Positions 1 through 6,712 of a stretch of 11,754 nt of DNA are shown piece by piece (the stretch's first letter is position 1; the number at the start of each line of letters is the position of its first letter). The DNA is taken from positions 542 through 12,295 of the forward strand of contig DJOD01000016.1 in the NCBI GenBank assembly GCA_002437115.1, in the 5' to 3' direction. The notes below the pieces were generated by a model that saw only the letters and a program-made list of their open reading frames with translations, was not told where the DNA came from and made no database searches. Origin of the DNA: Prevotella sp. UBA6447 (GTDB lineage Bacteria; Bacteroidota; Bacteroidia; Bacteroidales; Bacteroidaceae). Both the position numbers and the translations under genes were made by a program.

Positions 1-1
1 A

Positions 2-24
2 CACCCTATTTCGTTATTTGGGTG
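2..24 (-). terminator. possible short hairpin after the helicase
   Basis: A 5-bp inverted repeat, CACCC (2-6) and GGGTG (20-24), lies 13 bases past the helicase stop in the direction of its transcription. The stem is short, and any U-tract would fall outside the window, so this is only a candidate terminator. Confidence 0.22.
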
Positions 25-36
25 AAGTAGGTATGT

Positions 37-1947
37 TTATTTCTTCGGTCGGCGGCGAGCCCATCCCTCTTCGGAGAAGTCGGGCTCCTCGCCCTTGAGC
101 TTAAACGGCTGCTTGGTCATTAGGCTCTGCCAGTCGTTGCGCGTGTGGCGCTGGTTGTCTTCACCGAAGGGACTCTGTGGCTTGCGGCTGCGGCGCGCCT
201 CTCGGCGGTCACGGTCGTCCCTGTGGTCGCGCCCTCGACGCGGTTCACGGCTGCGGCGCGTCTCTCCGTTGTTGTTGGCGCGTCCGTGTCCACCCTCGTC
301 GGCATCATTGCAGCGTACCTCGCGCCCCTTGTAGGACGTGCCGTTGAGCGCGCTCATCACCTTCTCGGCGTCGTCTGTTGGCACCTCAATGTAAGAGAAC
401 TTCTGCAACAGGTCGATGTGCCCGATGGCCTGCTTGGGGCCATGGATGTGGTGGTTGACAAACTGCATGATTTCGCCAGGATAGAAGCCGTCTTGCTTGC
501 CCAGGTTGATAAATAGGCGACGGTAGCCCTCCTCGGCCTTGCGCGGCCCGCGCTGGCGAGAGGTGCCGCCACGGCTGTCGCGCTGTGACTTGCGGTCGCC
601 CTTCTCGCCGCGTTTTGAGGTAGGACGGATGATTTCAGGCGCGTTCTTATAGTAGTTGAGGAATCGCCCGAAAGTGATGCTCACCACCTTCTGCATGATG
701 TCTTCCTTGTCGATGTACTCAAACTGGCGCATGATGTCGGGCATGTAGGGCGCGATGAGCTCCTCGTCGACATCGGTCTTCATGATGTCGTCCATCACCT
801 TGTAGAGTTGTTTCTTGCAAATTTCCTCAGGTGTGGGCAGCGTGCCCTCCACAAACTCCTTTCCGATGATTTTCTCGATGTTGCGCACCTTGTATTGCTC
901 ACGCGTGTGAATGATGCTGATGCTCGTGCCCTTCTTGCCGGCGCGTCCGGTGCGTCCGGAGCGGTGTGTGTAATTCTCCACGTCGTCGGGCAGTCCATAG
1001 TTGATGACGTGCGTCAGGTCGTCCACGTCGAGTCCGCGCGCTGCCACGTCAGTAGCGACAAGCAGCTGCACGGTGTGCTGGCGGAACTTCTGCATGGTGA
1101 GGTCGCGCTGTTGCTGCGACAGGTCTCCGTGCAGCGATTCGGCGTTGTAGCCGTCGCGGATGAGCTTGTCGGCCACCTCCTGCGTCTCGAGCTTCGTGCG
1201 GCAGAAGATGATGGCGAAGATGTGCGGGTAGAAGTCGACGATACGCTTCAGGGCCAGATACTTGTCCTTAGCGCTCACCACGTAGCAGATGTGGTTGACA
1301 TTCTCTGCGCCCTCGTTGCGCGAGCCCACCACGATTTCCTTGTAGTCGTGCAGGTAGTTCTTGGCGATTTTCTCCACCTCCTTGCTCATGGTGGCCGAGA
1401 AGAGCAACGTGTTGCGGTCGGCCGGCACCTTGTCGAAGATGGCGTTGATGCTCTCGGAGAAACCCATGTTGAGCATCTCGTCGGCCTCGTCGAGCACCAC
1501 GTTGTTCACTTTGTCGAGGTTGACCGCGCCACGCTCCATGAGGTCGATGAGACGTCCGGGGGTGGCCACGATGACTTGCACGCCGTGGCGCAACTCGCGT
1601 ATCTGTCCCTGGATGGACGCACCGCCGTAGACGGGTATGATGTGCATGCCCGGGATGTACTTGGCAAAGGCGTTGAGGTCGTCGGCAATCTGCAGACAGA
1701 GCTCACGCGTGGGACTCAAGATGAGCGCTTGTGTTTCCTTGTTGTCTGCGTCGGTCTTCTGCAGCACGGGAATGCCGTAGGCCGCTGTCTTTCCTGTGCC
1801 CGTCTGAGCCAATGCTATCACGTCGTTACCGTTCCCCAAAAGGTAGGGAATCACTTCCTCCTGCACGGGCATGGGATGTTCGAAACCCAGCTCGTCGATG
1901 GCGCGGCGAATCTCTTCGCTGACGCCAAGTTCTTCAAATGTCTTCAA
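37..1947 (-). CDS. DEAD-box ATP-dependent RNA helicase with DbpA-type RNA-binding domain
   Basis: This 636-aa cytoplasmic protein is an ATP-dependent RNA unwinding enzyme, probably acting in ribosome assembly or RNA turnover. All superfamily 2 DEAD-box motifs are visible: Q motif (about 3-30), motif I AQTGTGKT (47-54), PTREL (79-83), TPGR (129-132), DEAD (153-156), SAT (184-186), the RecA-2 motif ATDVAARGLD (298-307) and HRSGRTGR (328-335). After a linker, residues about 474-548 resemble the small RRM-like domain of DbpA/CsdA helicases (FINLGKQDGF start). The end, about 556-600, is a basic, disordered tail rich in Arg, Asp and Gly. The start is the only Met before the Q motif, and a -7 promoter motif lies about 80 bases upstream. 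The gene stands alone, divergent from the SpmAB run. Whether it is a DbpA, DeaD or CshA equivalent cannot be settled from sequence, so no symbol is given. Confidence 0.96.
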   Translation of the reverse strand: MKTFEELGVSEEIRRAIDELGFEHPMPVQEEVIPYLLGNGNDVIALAQTGTGKTAAYGIPVLQKTDADNKETQALILSPTRELCLQIADDLNAFAKYIPGMHIIPVYGGASIQGQIRELRHGVQVIVATPGRLIDLMERGAVNLDKVNNVVLDEADEMLNMGFSESINAIFDKVPADRNTLLFSATMSKEVEKIAKNYLHDYKEIVVGSRNEGAENVNHICYVVSAKDKYLALKRIVDFYPHIFAIIFCRTKLETQEVADKLIRDGYNAESLHGDLSQQQRDLTMQKFRQHTVQLLVATDVAARGLDVDDLTHVINYGLPDDVENYTHRSGRTGRAGKKGTSISIIHTREQYKVRNIEKIIGKEFVEGTLPTPEEICKKQLYKVMDDIMKTDVDEELIAPYMPDIMRQFEYIDKEDIMQKVVSITFGRFLNYYKNAPEIIRPTSKRGEKGDRKSQRDSRGGTSRQRGPRKAEEGYRRLFINLGKQDGFYPGEIMQFVNHHIHGPKQAIGHIDLLQKFSYIEVPTDDAEKVMSALNGTSYKGREVRCNDADEGGHGRANNNGETRRSREPRRGRDHRDDRDRREARRSRKPQSPFGEDNQRHTRNDWQSLMTKQPFKLKGEEPDFSEEGWARRRPKK

Positions 1948-1967
1948 AAAATAAATGTTTAATTGTT

Positions 1968-1999
1968 ACCGTAGGGACTACTTCAAAACACCCTACCGT
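1968..1999 (-). other. small inverted repeat in the predicted helicase 5' leader
   Basis: GTAGGG (1971-1976) is complementary to CCCTAC (1991-1996) across a 14-base loop. Two more flanking pairs follow after one mismatch. If transcription starts near 2018, this hairpin lies in the roughly 70-nt leader of the helicase mRNA, where it could influence translation. There is no direct evidence of function. Confidence 0.3.
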
Positions 2000-2024
2000 T
2001 TCTCTTGAGTCCCCTTTCTGTTTG

Positions 2025-2032
2025 CAAAGTTA
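2025..2032 (-). promoter_or_regulatory. Bacteroidota-type -7 element for the helicase
   Basis: Read on the minus strand the sequence is TAACTTTG, an exact match to the TAnnTTTG consensus recognised by the Bacteroidota primary sigma factor. A TTTG -33 element at the usual 19-21 base spacing is not seen. The motif lies 78 bases before the helicase start codon, giving a leader of about 70 nt. Confidence 0.55.
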
Positions 2033-2162
2033 CAACTTTTTTTTCAGATGCTGGCCATGCAACCCAATATTTTCAAGCGGTTGCGGCCTGCGCTGGGCCA
2101 TTTTGGTTTCATTTTCCTCCATGAACAGATTGCCTTGTCTTGGAAGAAGTTGCCAAATGGTA

Positions 2163-2181
2163 GAAAATAATAACTATTATT
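2163..2181. repeat. AT-rich palindromic repeat, copy 1
   Basis: This 19-base unit matches the copy at 2205-2223 at 18 of 19 positions. The arms AATAATA and TATTATT form an inverted repeat with an unpaired centre (AC). It is followed at once by the small palindrome TTCGCGAA (2180-2187). The repeat could be an operator half or a protein-binding site shared by the two divergent promoters; that function is inferred only from position and symmetry. Confidence 0.5.
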
Positions 2182-2204
2182 CGCGAAATAAGAGCTTAAA
2201 CTCT

Positions 2205-2225
2205 GAAAATAATAGCTATTATTTT
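2205..2225. repeat. AT-rich palindromic repeat, copy 2
   Basis: This is the second copy of the 19-base unit, starting 42 bases (about four helical turns) after copy 1. Bases 2206-2225 form a perfect 20-base palindrome with arms AAAATAATAG and CTATTATTTT and no loop. A perfect palindrome without a loop fits a dimer-binding DNA site better than a terminator hairpin. It lies about 180 bases upstream of the SpmAB start and about 175 bases upstream of the helicase -7 element. Confidence 0.5.
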
Positions 2226-2391
2226 TCGCTATTTGTAACTATTTGACTTACAGGTGGATGCGATGGGCTCCACAAGGAGTTGCCAGCACTCATGCATGCC
2301 GGCACGCACCAAGTTCCCCAGGCGGTTCCGCACAACGTGCTTTTGCCTGTTTTTCCGTTTGCAAACCGCTTCGTGTTCGCCAAAAAAGCAG

Positions 2392-2399
2392 TAACTTTG
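2392..2399 (+). promoter_or_regulatory. -7 element just before the SpmAB start
   Basis: TAACTTTG is an exact TAnnTTTG match. Only eight bases separate it from the ATG at 2408, so a transcript starting at the usual distance would have a leader of only a few nucleotides. The -33 region is weak: the best candidate is TTCG at 2370-2373, with an 18-base spacer. The motif argues against the in-frame TTG start at 2243. Confidence 0.55.
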
Positions 2400-2407
2400 C
2401 ACCCAGC

Positions 2408-3637
2408 ATGGTACTCAACTACATCTGGATAGCGTTTTTCCTCATCGCTTTCGCCTTCGGCTTCGTGCAATTGCTGATGGGCGACACCACCATCTTCCAG
2501 AAGATGGTCGACTCCACATTCTCAACCTCCAAGACCGCTTTCGAGACCTCCTTGGGGCTCACAGGTGTGCTGGCCCTTTGGCTCGGCATCATGAAGATAG
2601 GCGAGAAGGCTGGAGCCGTCAATGCCTTGGCTCGCGTGCTCAGTCCTGTGTTCACCAAGTTGTTTCCCGACATACCGAAGAACCACCCCGTGATGGGGTC
2701 GGTGTTTATGAACATCGCCTCAAACATGCTGGGGCTCGACAATGCCGCCACGCCAACGGGTCTGAAAGCCATGGCGCAGATGCAGGAGCTCAACCCCAAG
2801 AAAGACACGGCCACCAACCCGATGATTATGTTCCTTGTGCTCAATACCTCGGGGCTGACCGTCATCCCAACCACCATCCTTGCCTTTCGCGCCTCGTATG
2901 GTGCCGCGCAACCCACCGACGTGTTCATCCCCATCCTCCTTGCCACCACCGTGGCCACGTTGGCGGGCATCATCATCACCGCAGCCTGGCAGCGCATCAA
3001 CTTGCTGCAGCCCGTGCTGCTGGCTGTGCTACTGGCGATGTGCGCCTTTGTGGGGCTGGTGATCTGGGGCTTCGGCCAGATGAGCGCCGCGATGATGGGC
3101 ACGGTGACCTCGGTGGCCGGTCCGGTGATTCTGCTGGGTGTCATCGTGGCCTTTATCGTGGCTGGCCTGCTCAAGCGGGTCAACGTCTATGATGCCTTTG
3201 TCGAGGGTGCCAAAGAAGGATTCCAGACAGCTGTGCGCATTATTCCCTACCTGGTGGCCATTTTGGTGGCTGTCGGCGTGTTCCGCGCCTCGGGAGCCAT
3301 GGACCGCGTTATCGACGCTGTCGCGTGGGTTGTGAGACAGTGTGGGCTCGATGATGGCTTTGTGGGCGCGTTGCCCACGGCCTTCATGAAACCCCTCTCG
3401 GGCAGCGGCGCGCGTGGCCTGATGCTCGAGGCCATGCAAAACTATGGTCCCGACTCGTTTGTGGGGCGTCTGTCTTGCATTTTCCAGGGCAGCACCGACA
3501 CCACGTTCTACGTGCTCGCCGTGTATTTCGGATCCGTCAATGTCAAGTACACGCGTCATGCCGTCGGGGCTGGCCTGTTGGCCGACCTGGCCGGCGTGGT
3601 GGCAGCCATCGTCGTGGCGTATATCTTCTTCGCGTAA
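2408..3637 (+). CDS. SpmA-SpmB fusion, nucleoside-recognition (Gate) domain membrane protein
   Basis: This 409-aa integral membrane protein has two tandem Gate domains and corresponds to Bacillus SpmA and SpmB joined end to end. The SpmA-like half (about 1-195) carries the signature ending LGLDNAATPTGLKAM (108-122) after NIASN. The SpmB-like half (about 205-409) carries EGAKEGF (266-272), RIIPYLVA (277-284), PLSGSGA (329-335) and QGSTDTTFYVLAVYFGS (360-376). Roughly ten hydrophobic segments are present. The ATG at 2408 is preferred because it begins the first membrane helix (NYIWIAFFLIAFAFGF) and follows a -7 element. SpmA and SpmB take part in spore-core dehydration in Bacillus, but spores are unknown in this phylum, so the substrate and role here are open; the Gate fold suggests transport of a small solute. 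It is the first gene of a probable three-gene run, 32 bases before the flippase. Confidence 0.92.
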   Translation: MVLNYIWIAFFLIAFAFGFVQLLMGDTTIFQKMVDSTFSTSKTAFETSLGLTGVLALWLGIMKIGEKAGAVNALARVLSPVFTKLFPDIPKNHPVMGSVFMNIASNMLGLDNAATPTGLKAMAQMQELNPKKDTATNPMIMFLVLNTSGLTVIPTTILAFRASYGAAQPTDVFIPILLATTVATLAGIIITAAWQRINLLQPVLLAVLLAMCAFVGLVIWGFGQMSAAMMGTVTSVAGPVILLGVIVAFIVAGLLKRVNVYDAFVEGAKEGFQTAVRIIPYLVAILVAVGVFRASGAMDRVIDAVAWVVRQCGLDDGFVGALPTAFMKPLSGSGARGLMLEAMQNYGPDSFVGRLSCIFQGSTDTTFYVLAVYFGSVNVKYTRHAVGAGLLADLAGVVAAIVVAYIFFA

Positions 3638-3669
3638 GGCGGAGCAACCCCTCTTAGTCTGACTTTATT

Positions 3670-5148
3670 ATGGCAAGTTTAAAATCACTCTTGAAAGACA
3701 CCGCCATCTATGGCATCAGTTCCATTGCCGGGCGTTTTGTCAACTACCTGCTCGTGCCCATCGAGACCTATGCCTGGGCAGCGGGCGGTGGGCAGTTTGG
3801 TGTTGTCACCAATGTCTACAGTTACATCGGTATCCTCATCATCGCCCTCACGTTTGGCATGGAGACCACTTTCTTCCGTTTCGCCAACAAGGAGGGCGAG
3901 AACGCCCGCATGGTCTATAGCACCGCCTTGCGCATGGTGGGAGCGGTGACCCTGGTGTTCGCGTTGCTCGTCTTGGCGCTGCTCAAGCCGCTGACGGCGG
4001 CCATGGGCTATGCCGACCATGCCTGGTACATTGGCACGATGGCTGTGTGTGTTGCCGTTGACGCCTGGACATCCATCATGTTCGACTACCTGCGCTACCA
4101 GCACAAGCCCTGGAAGTTCATGGTGCTGAAGCTTGCCAACATCCTCATCAACGTGAGCCTTGTGGGCGCGTTCCTCTTCGTGTTGCCTCGCATGGGGCTG
4201 ATCATCCCTGGTCTTTACACTGCCGACGGCACACCAGACGTGGGCATCGTGTTCTACGTCAACCTCTTTGTGTCGGTGGTCACGGTGTTGCTGCTCTCCA
4301 AGGAGATGTGTGGCGTGAGTTATGGATTCGACAAGGCGTTGTGCCGCCGCATGCTTTCTTATACCTGGCCCATGCTCATTCTGGGCATAGCCGGCCAGCT
4401 TAACCAGAGTGCCTCGACCATTCTCTTCCCCTATTTTTTCGACGGCGACATCAACGAGGCGCACGCCCAGTTGGGCATCTATGGCGCCACCATCAAGATA
4501 GCCATGATTATGGTTATCATCACGCAAGCGTTCCGCTTCGCCTACGAGCCGTTTGTCTTCGGCAATAAGGACACCGACAAGAAGGCTACCTACGCCAAGG
4601 TGATGAAGTTCTATGTCATTTTCACCCTCTTCGCCTATCTGGCCGTCATCGGATACATGGACATCTTGCGCCACATCGTGGCCCGGTCTTACTGGGAGGG
4701 ACTCCGTGTGGTGCCTATCGTGATGGCCGCCGAAATCATGTTTGGCGTCTATTTCAACCTCAGCTTTTGGTATAAGCTCACCGACCGCACCATCTGGGGC
4801 GCGTGGTTTTCGCTGTTGGGATGCGTGGTGCTCATTGCCATCGACGTGCTGTTTATTCCCCGTTACAGCTACATGGCTTGCGCGTGGGCTGGCTTTGCGG
4901 CCTATGGTATCTGCATGGTCACCAGCTATTTCTTCGGACAGAAGTATTATCCCATCAACTATCCTTTGCGTGACATCGCCTCCTATGTGGCCCTGGCCGT
5001 GGTGCTCTTCGTCGCCATGACGTGGGGCAACGCCCACCTAGCCACCTGGTCGTCGCTTGTCGTCAACACGCTGTTGCTCGCCGTGTACCTGGCCGTCGTG
5101 GTTGTGAAAGACCTGCGAGGCTTTGTCAGGAGGCGCAAGACAGCCTAA
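3670..5148 (+). CDS. oligosaccharide flippase-like MOP-superfamily protein
   Basis: This 492-aa protein has about 12-14 predicted membrane helices and the layout of the polysaccharide-synthesis branch of the MOP (MATE/oligosaccharidyl-lipid/polysaccharide flippase) superfamily. Such proteins move lipid-linked sugars across the inner membrane. Supporting features are the N-terminal LLKDTAIYGISSIAGRFVNYLLVP (7-30, amphipathic then membrane), early basic and acidic residues in the first helices (R22, E32, E65, R70), and the short basic cytoplasmic end VRRRKTA. The start follows the SpmAB stop by 32 bases with no visible terminator, so co-transcription is likely. The substrate cannot be read from sequence. 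No glycosyltransferase or polymerase gene lies nearby, which argues against a capsule locus and for a general envelope role, possibly a cell-wall or lipid-linked precursor. Confidence 0.85.
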   Translation: MASLKSLLKDTAIYGISSIAGRFVNYLLVPIETYAWAAGGGQFGVVTNVYSYIGILIIALTFGMETTFFRFANKEGENARMVYSTALRMVGAVTLVFALLVLALLKPLTAAMGYADHAWYIGTMAVCVAVDAWTSIMFDYLRYQHKPWKFMVLKLANILINVSLVGAFLFVLPRMGLIIPGLYTADGTPDVGIVFYVNLFVSVVTVLLLSKEMCGVSYGFDKALCRRMLSYTWPMLILGIAGQLNQSASTILFPYFFDGDINEAHAQLGIYGATIKIAMIMVIITQAFRFAYEPFVFGNKDTDKKATYAKVMKFYVIFTLFAYLAVIGYMDILRHIVARSYWEGLRVVPIVMAAEIMFGVYFNLSFWYKLTDRTIWGAWFSLLGCVVLIAIDVLFIPRYSYMACAWAGFAAYGICMVTSYFFGQKYYPINYPLRDIASYVALAVVLFVAMTWGNAHLATWSSLVVNTLLLAVYLAVVVVKDLRGFVRRRKTA

Positions 5149-5166
5149 TCTTTGTAAGCAATCATC

Positions 5167-6516
5167 ATGGCCAAGTTACAGACCGACATGATCCATGGTC
5201 CCTTGTTGGGCAAGATTGTGTTGTTCGCCATTCCTTATGCCGCCACGGGCATATTGGAACAACTGTTCAATTCCATCAACGTCTTTGTGGTCGGACGCTT
5301 TGCCAGTAGCCATGCTTTGGCTGCCGTGGGAGCCACAGCGTTTCTCGTCAGCCTCGTCATCAACCTCTTCATGGGCGTTTCCATTGGCGCCAACGCTGTC
5401 ATTGCCAACTACATTGGGCGCCAGGATCGCGAGGGCGTGCGGCGCGCCGTGAGCACCACCGTGGCCTTGTCGGTCATCGGCGGCTTGCTCCTCATGGTTG
5501 TTGGCTTGCTGGTGGCCACGCCTTTGCTGCGCTTGCTGGGCACTCCGGCCGACGTGATTGCCGACTCGTCGCTCTATCTCCACATCTATTTCCTTGGCGC
5601 GCCGTTCTTCATGGTCTACAATTTTGGCGCGGCCATCTTCCGAAGCAAGGGCGACACACGCACACCACTTTATATATTGGCCGTGGCGGGCATTGTCAAT
5701 ATTGTGGTGAGCATGGTCACCGTCATTGTCTTCCAGATGAGCGTAGCGGGGGTGGCGTGTGCCACGCTCGTGTCAAACGTGTTCTCATCGGCCGTCGTCA
5801 CAGTGTTGTTGCGACGCGAGGAGGGTGATTTCCATGTGCGGCTGCGCAAGGTGCGCATCTATCGCAAGGAGTTGCTCAACATCTTGGGCATCGGCCTTCC
5901 GGCAGGGTTGCAGGCCATGGTGTTCTCATTCAGCAATGTCTTTGTGCAGTCGTCCATCAACAAGTTTGGCTATGCGGCCATAGCGGGCGCGTCTTTGAGC
6001 ATCACCTTCGACACCTACTGTTATTATATCCTCAGCGCGTTTTGCGCCACAGCCATTACCTTCACGGGGCAAAACTATGGCGCGGGGCAAGTGGACCGCT
6101 GTCGCCGTATCTTCCGCATCTGCTTCCTGTTGGGCGGAGCTTCGATTCTTGTGGCCAACATGGTGTTCGTGATTTTCGCCACTCCCATCACCTCTATCTT
6201 CACAACCGACGCGCAAGTCATCCGTTATTGCACGTCGCGCATCTATGTTGCACTTGCCTTCCAGTGGCTCGCCACCAGTTATGAGATACCGGCTGCGTGT
6301 ATGCGAGGCCTTGGGCAGTCGCTCGCGCCAGCCTTGCTCACCATCTTTGGCACTTGCTTTATCCGGCTGGGGTGGATATTCCTCGTGTTGCCACATTGGT
6401 ACGGGTTTAGCCATCTCATGTTGTGTTACCCCATATCGTGGGCCATCACGGGCTGCTTGGTGGGCTCAGTCTACGTGTTTGCCAGCCGCAAGGCATATCG
6501 GGTGGTGGCGGGGTGA
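5167..6516 (+). CDS. MATE-family multidrug/metabolite exporter
   Basis: This 449-aa inner-membrane protein with about 12 helices is a MATE transporter, which exports drugs or metabolites using a sodium or proton gradient. Two homologous halves are visible. The first has PYAATGILEQLFNSINVFVVGR (23-44), GANAVIANYIGRQD (74-87) and RSKGDTRTP (159-167). The second has GIGLPAGLQAM (241-251), TGQNYGAGQ (300-308) and MRGLGQS (379-385). It resembles the broad DinF/NorM-like group found in many Bacteroidota. The ATG at 5167 lies 18 bases after the flippase stop and is likely translated from the same mRNA. The drug or metabolite is unknown. It shares the MOP fold with its upstream neighbour but is clearly a different subfamily. 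Confidence 0.93.
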   Translation: MAKLQTDMIHGPLLGKIVLFAIPYAATGILEQLFNSINVFVVGRFASSHALAAVGATAFLVSLVINLFMGVSIGANAVIANYIGRQDREGVRRAVSTTVALSVIGGLLLMVVGLLVATPLLRLLGTPADVIADSSLYLHIYFLGAPFFMVYNFGAAIFRSKGDTRTPLYILAVAGIVNIVVSMVTVIVFQMSVAGVACATLVSNVFSSAVVTVLLRREEGDFHVRLRKVRIYRKELLNILGIGLPAGLQAMVFSFSNVFVQSSINKFGYAAIAGASLSITFDTYCYYILSAFCATAITFTGQNYGAGQVDRCRRIFRICFLLGGASILVANMVFVIFATPITSIFTTDAQVIRYCTSRIYVALAFQWLATSYEIPAACMRGLGQSLAPALLTIFGTCFIRLGWIFLVLPHWYGFSHLMLCYPISWAITGCLVGSVYVFASRKAYRVVAG

Positions 6517-6628
6517 GCCTCCGAAGGGTGCCCCATGCTGGTGGCCCAAGTCCGCGTAACTGTGCCCCTGTGGCCTTCCGCGACGACAAAAAGAAAGCCG
6601 CGTGTCTAACATTCTCAACGAAAAGTGT

Positions 6629-6636
6629 TATCTTTG
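6629..6636 (+). promoter_or_regulatory. -7 element for the DUF4369 lipoprotein
   Basis: TATCTTTG matches TAnnTTTG exactly. No good TTTG element is seen 19-21 bases upstream. It lies 76 bases before the ATG at 6713 and inside the longer frame that could begin at a GTG at 6602, so it supports the later start. It also suggests that the lipoprotein gene is not merely the tail of the preceding run. Confidence 0.5.
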
Positions 6637-6712
6637 CAGCGATAATCGGAAAGTTTGCCAGCCCTCGGAAGGCAGGCAAGGGTGTCTCACCACTTTAGAA
6701 ATTGTAACAGCA

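Larger units (their letters stand above)
1948..2407. other. divergent intergenic region between helicase and SpmAB genes
   Basis: This 460-base stretch contains no credible gene. It holds the helicase promoter motif near 2025-2032, a run of eight T at 2037-2044, two AT-rich palindromic repeats (2163-2181 and 2205-2223), and the SpmAB promoter motif at 2392-2399. The part from about 2250 to 2360 is GC-rich and could be read in frame with SpmAB from a TTG at 2243. That 55-residue extension (Trp-, Cys-, His- and Arg-containing, no hydrophobic segment) does not look like protein and would contain the promoter motif, so it is treated as non-coding. Confidence 0.75.

Noticed and set aside
808..1962. 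384-codon open frame on the plus strand opposite the helicase gene
   Set aside because: The opposite strand encodes a complete helicase with every motif. The antisense product is Val-, Leu- and His-rich with no domain, so it is a shadow.
2243..2407. 55-codon N-terminal extension of SpmAB from a TTG
   Set aside because: The extension has no hydrophobic or family-like segment and contains the -7 promoter motif. The family-like membrane helix begins at the ATG at 2408.
2219..2470. 83-codon minus-strand frame in the divergent intergenic region
   Set aside because: It overlaps the SpmAB start, has no recognisable domain or promoter, and its composition is not protein-like.
3685..5037. 450-codon open frame on the minus strand opposite the flippase gene
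   Set aside because: It mirrors the flippase gene and its product is a low-complexity mixture rich in His, Asp, Gly and Glu without any recognisable domain. Long antisense frames are expected from GC-rich codon use.
6602..6712. 37-codon extension of the DUF4369 lipoprotein from a GTG
   Set aside because: It would bury the signal peptide and lipobox inside the protein, and the TATCTTTG promoter motif lies within it.
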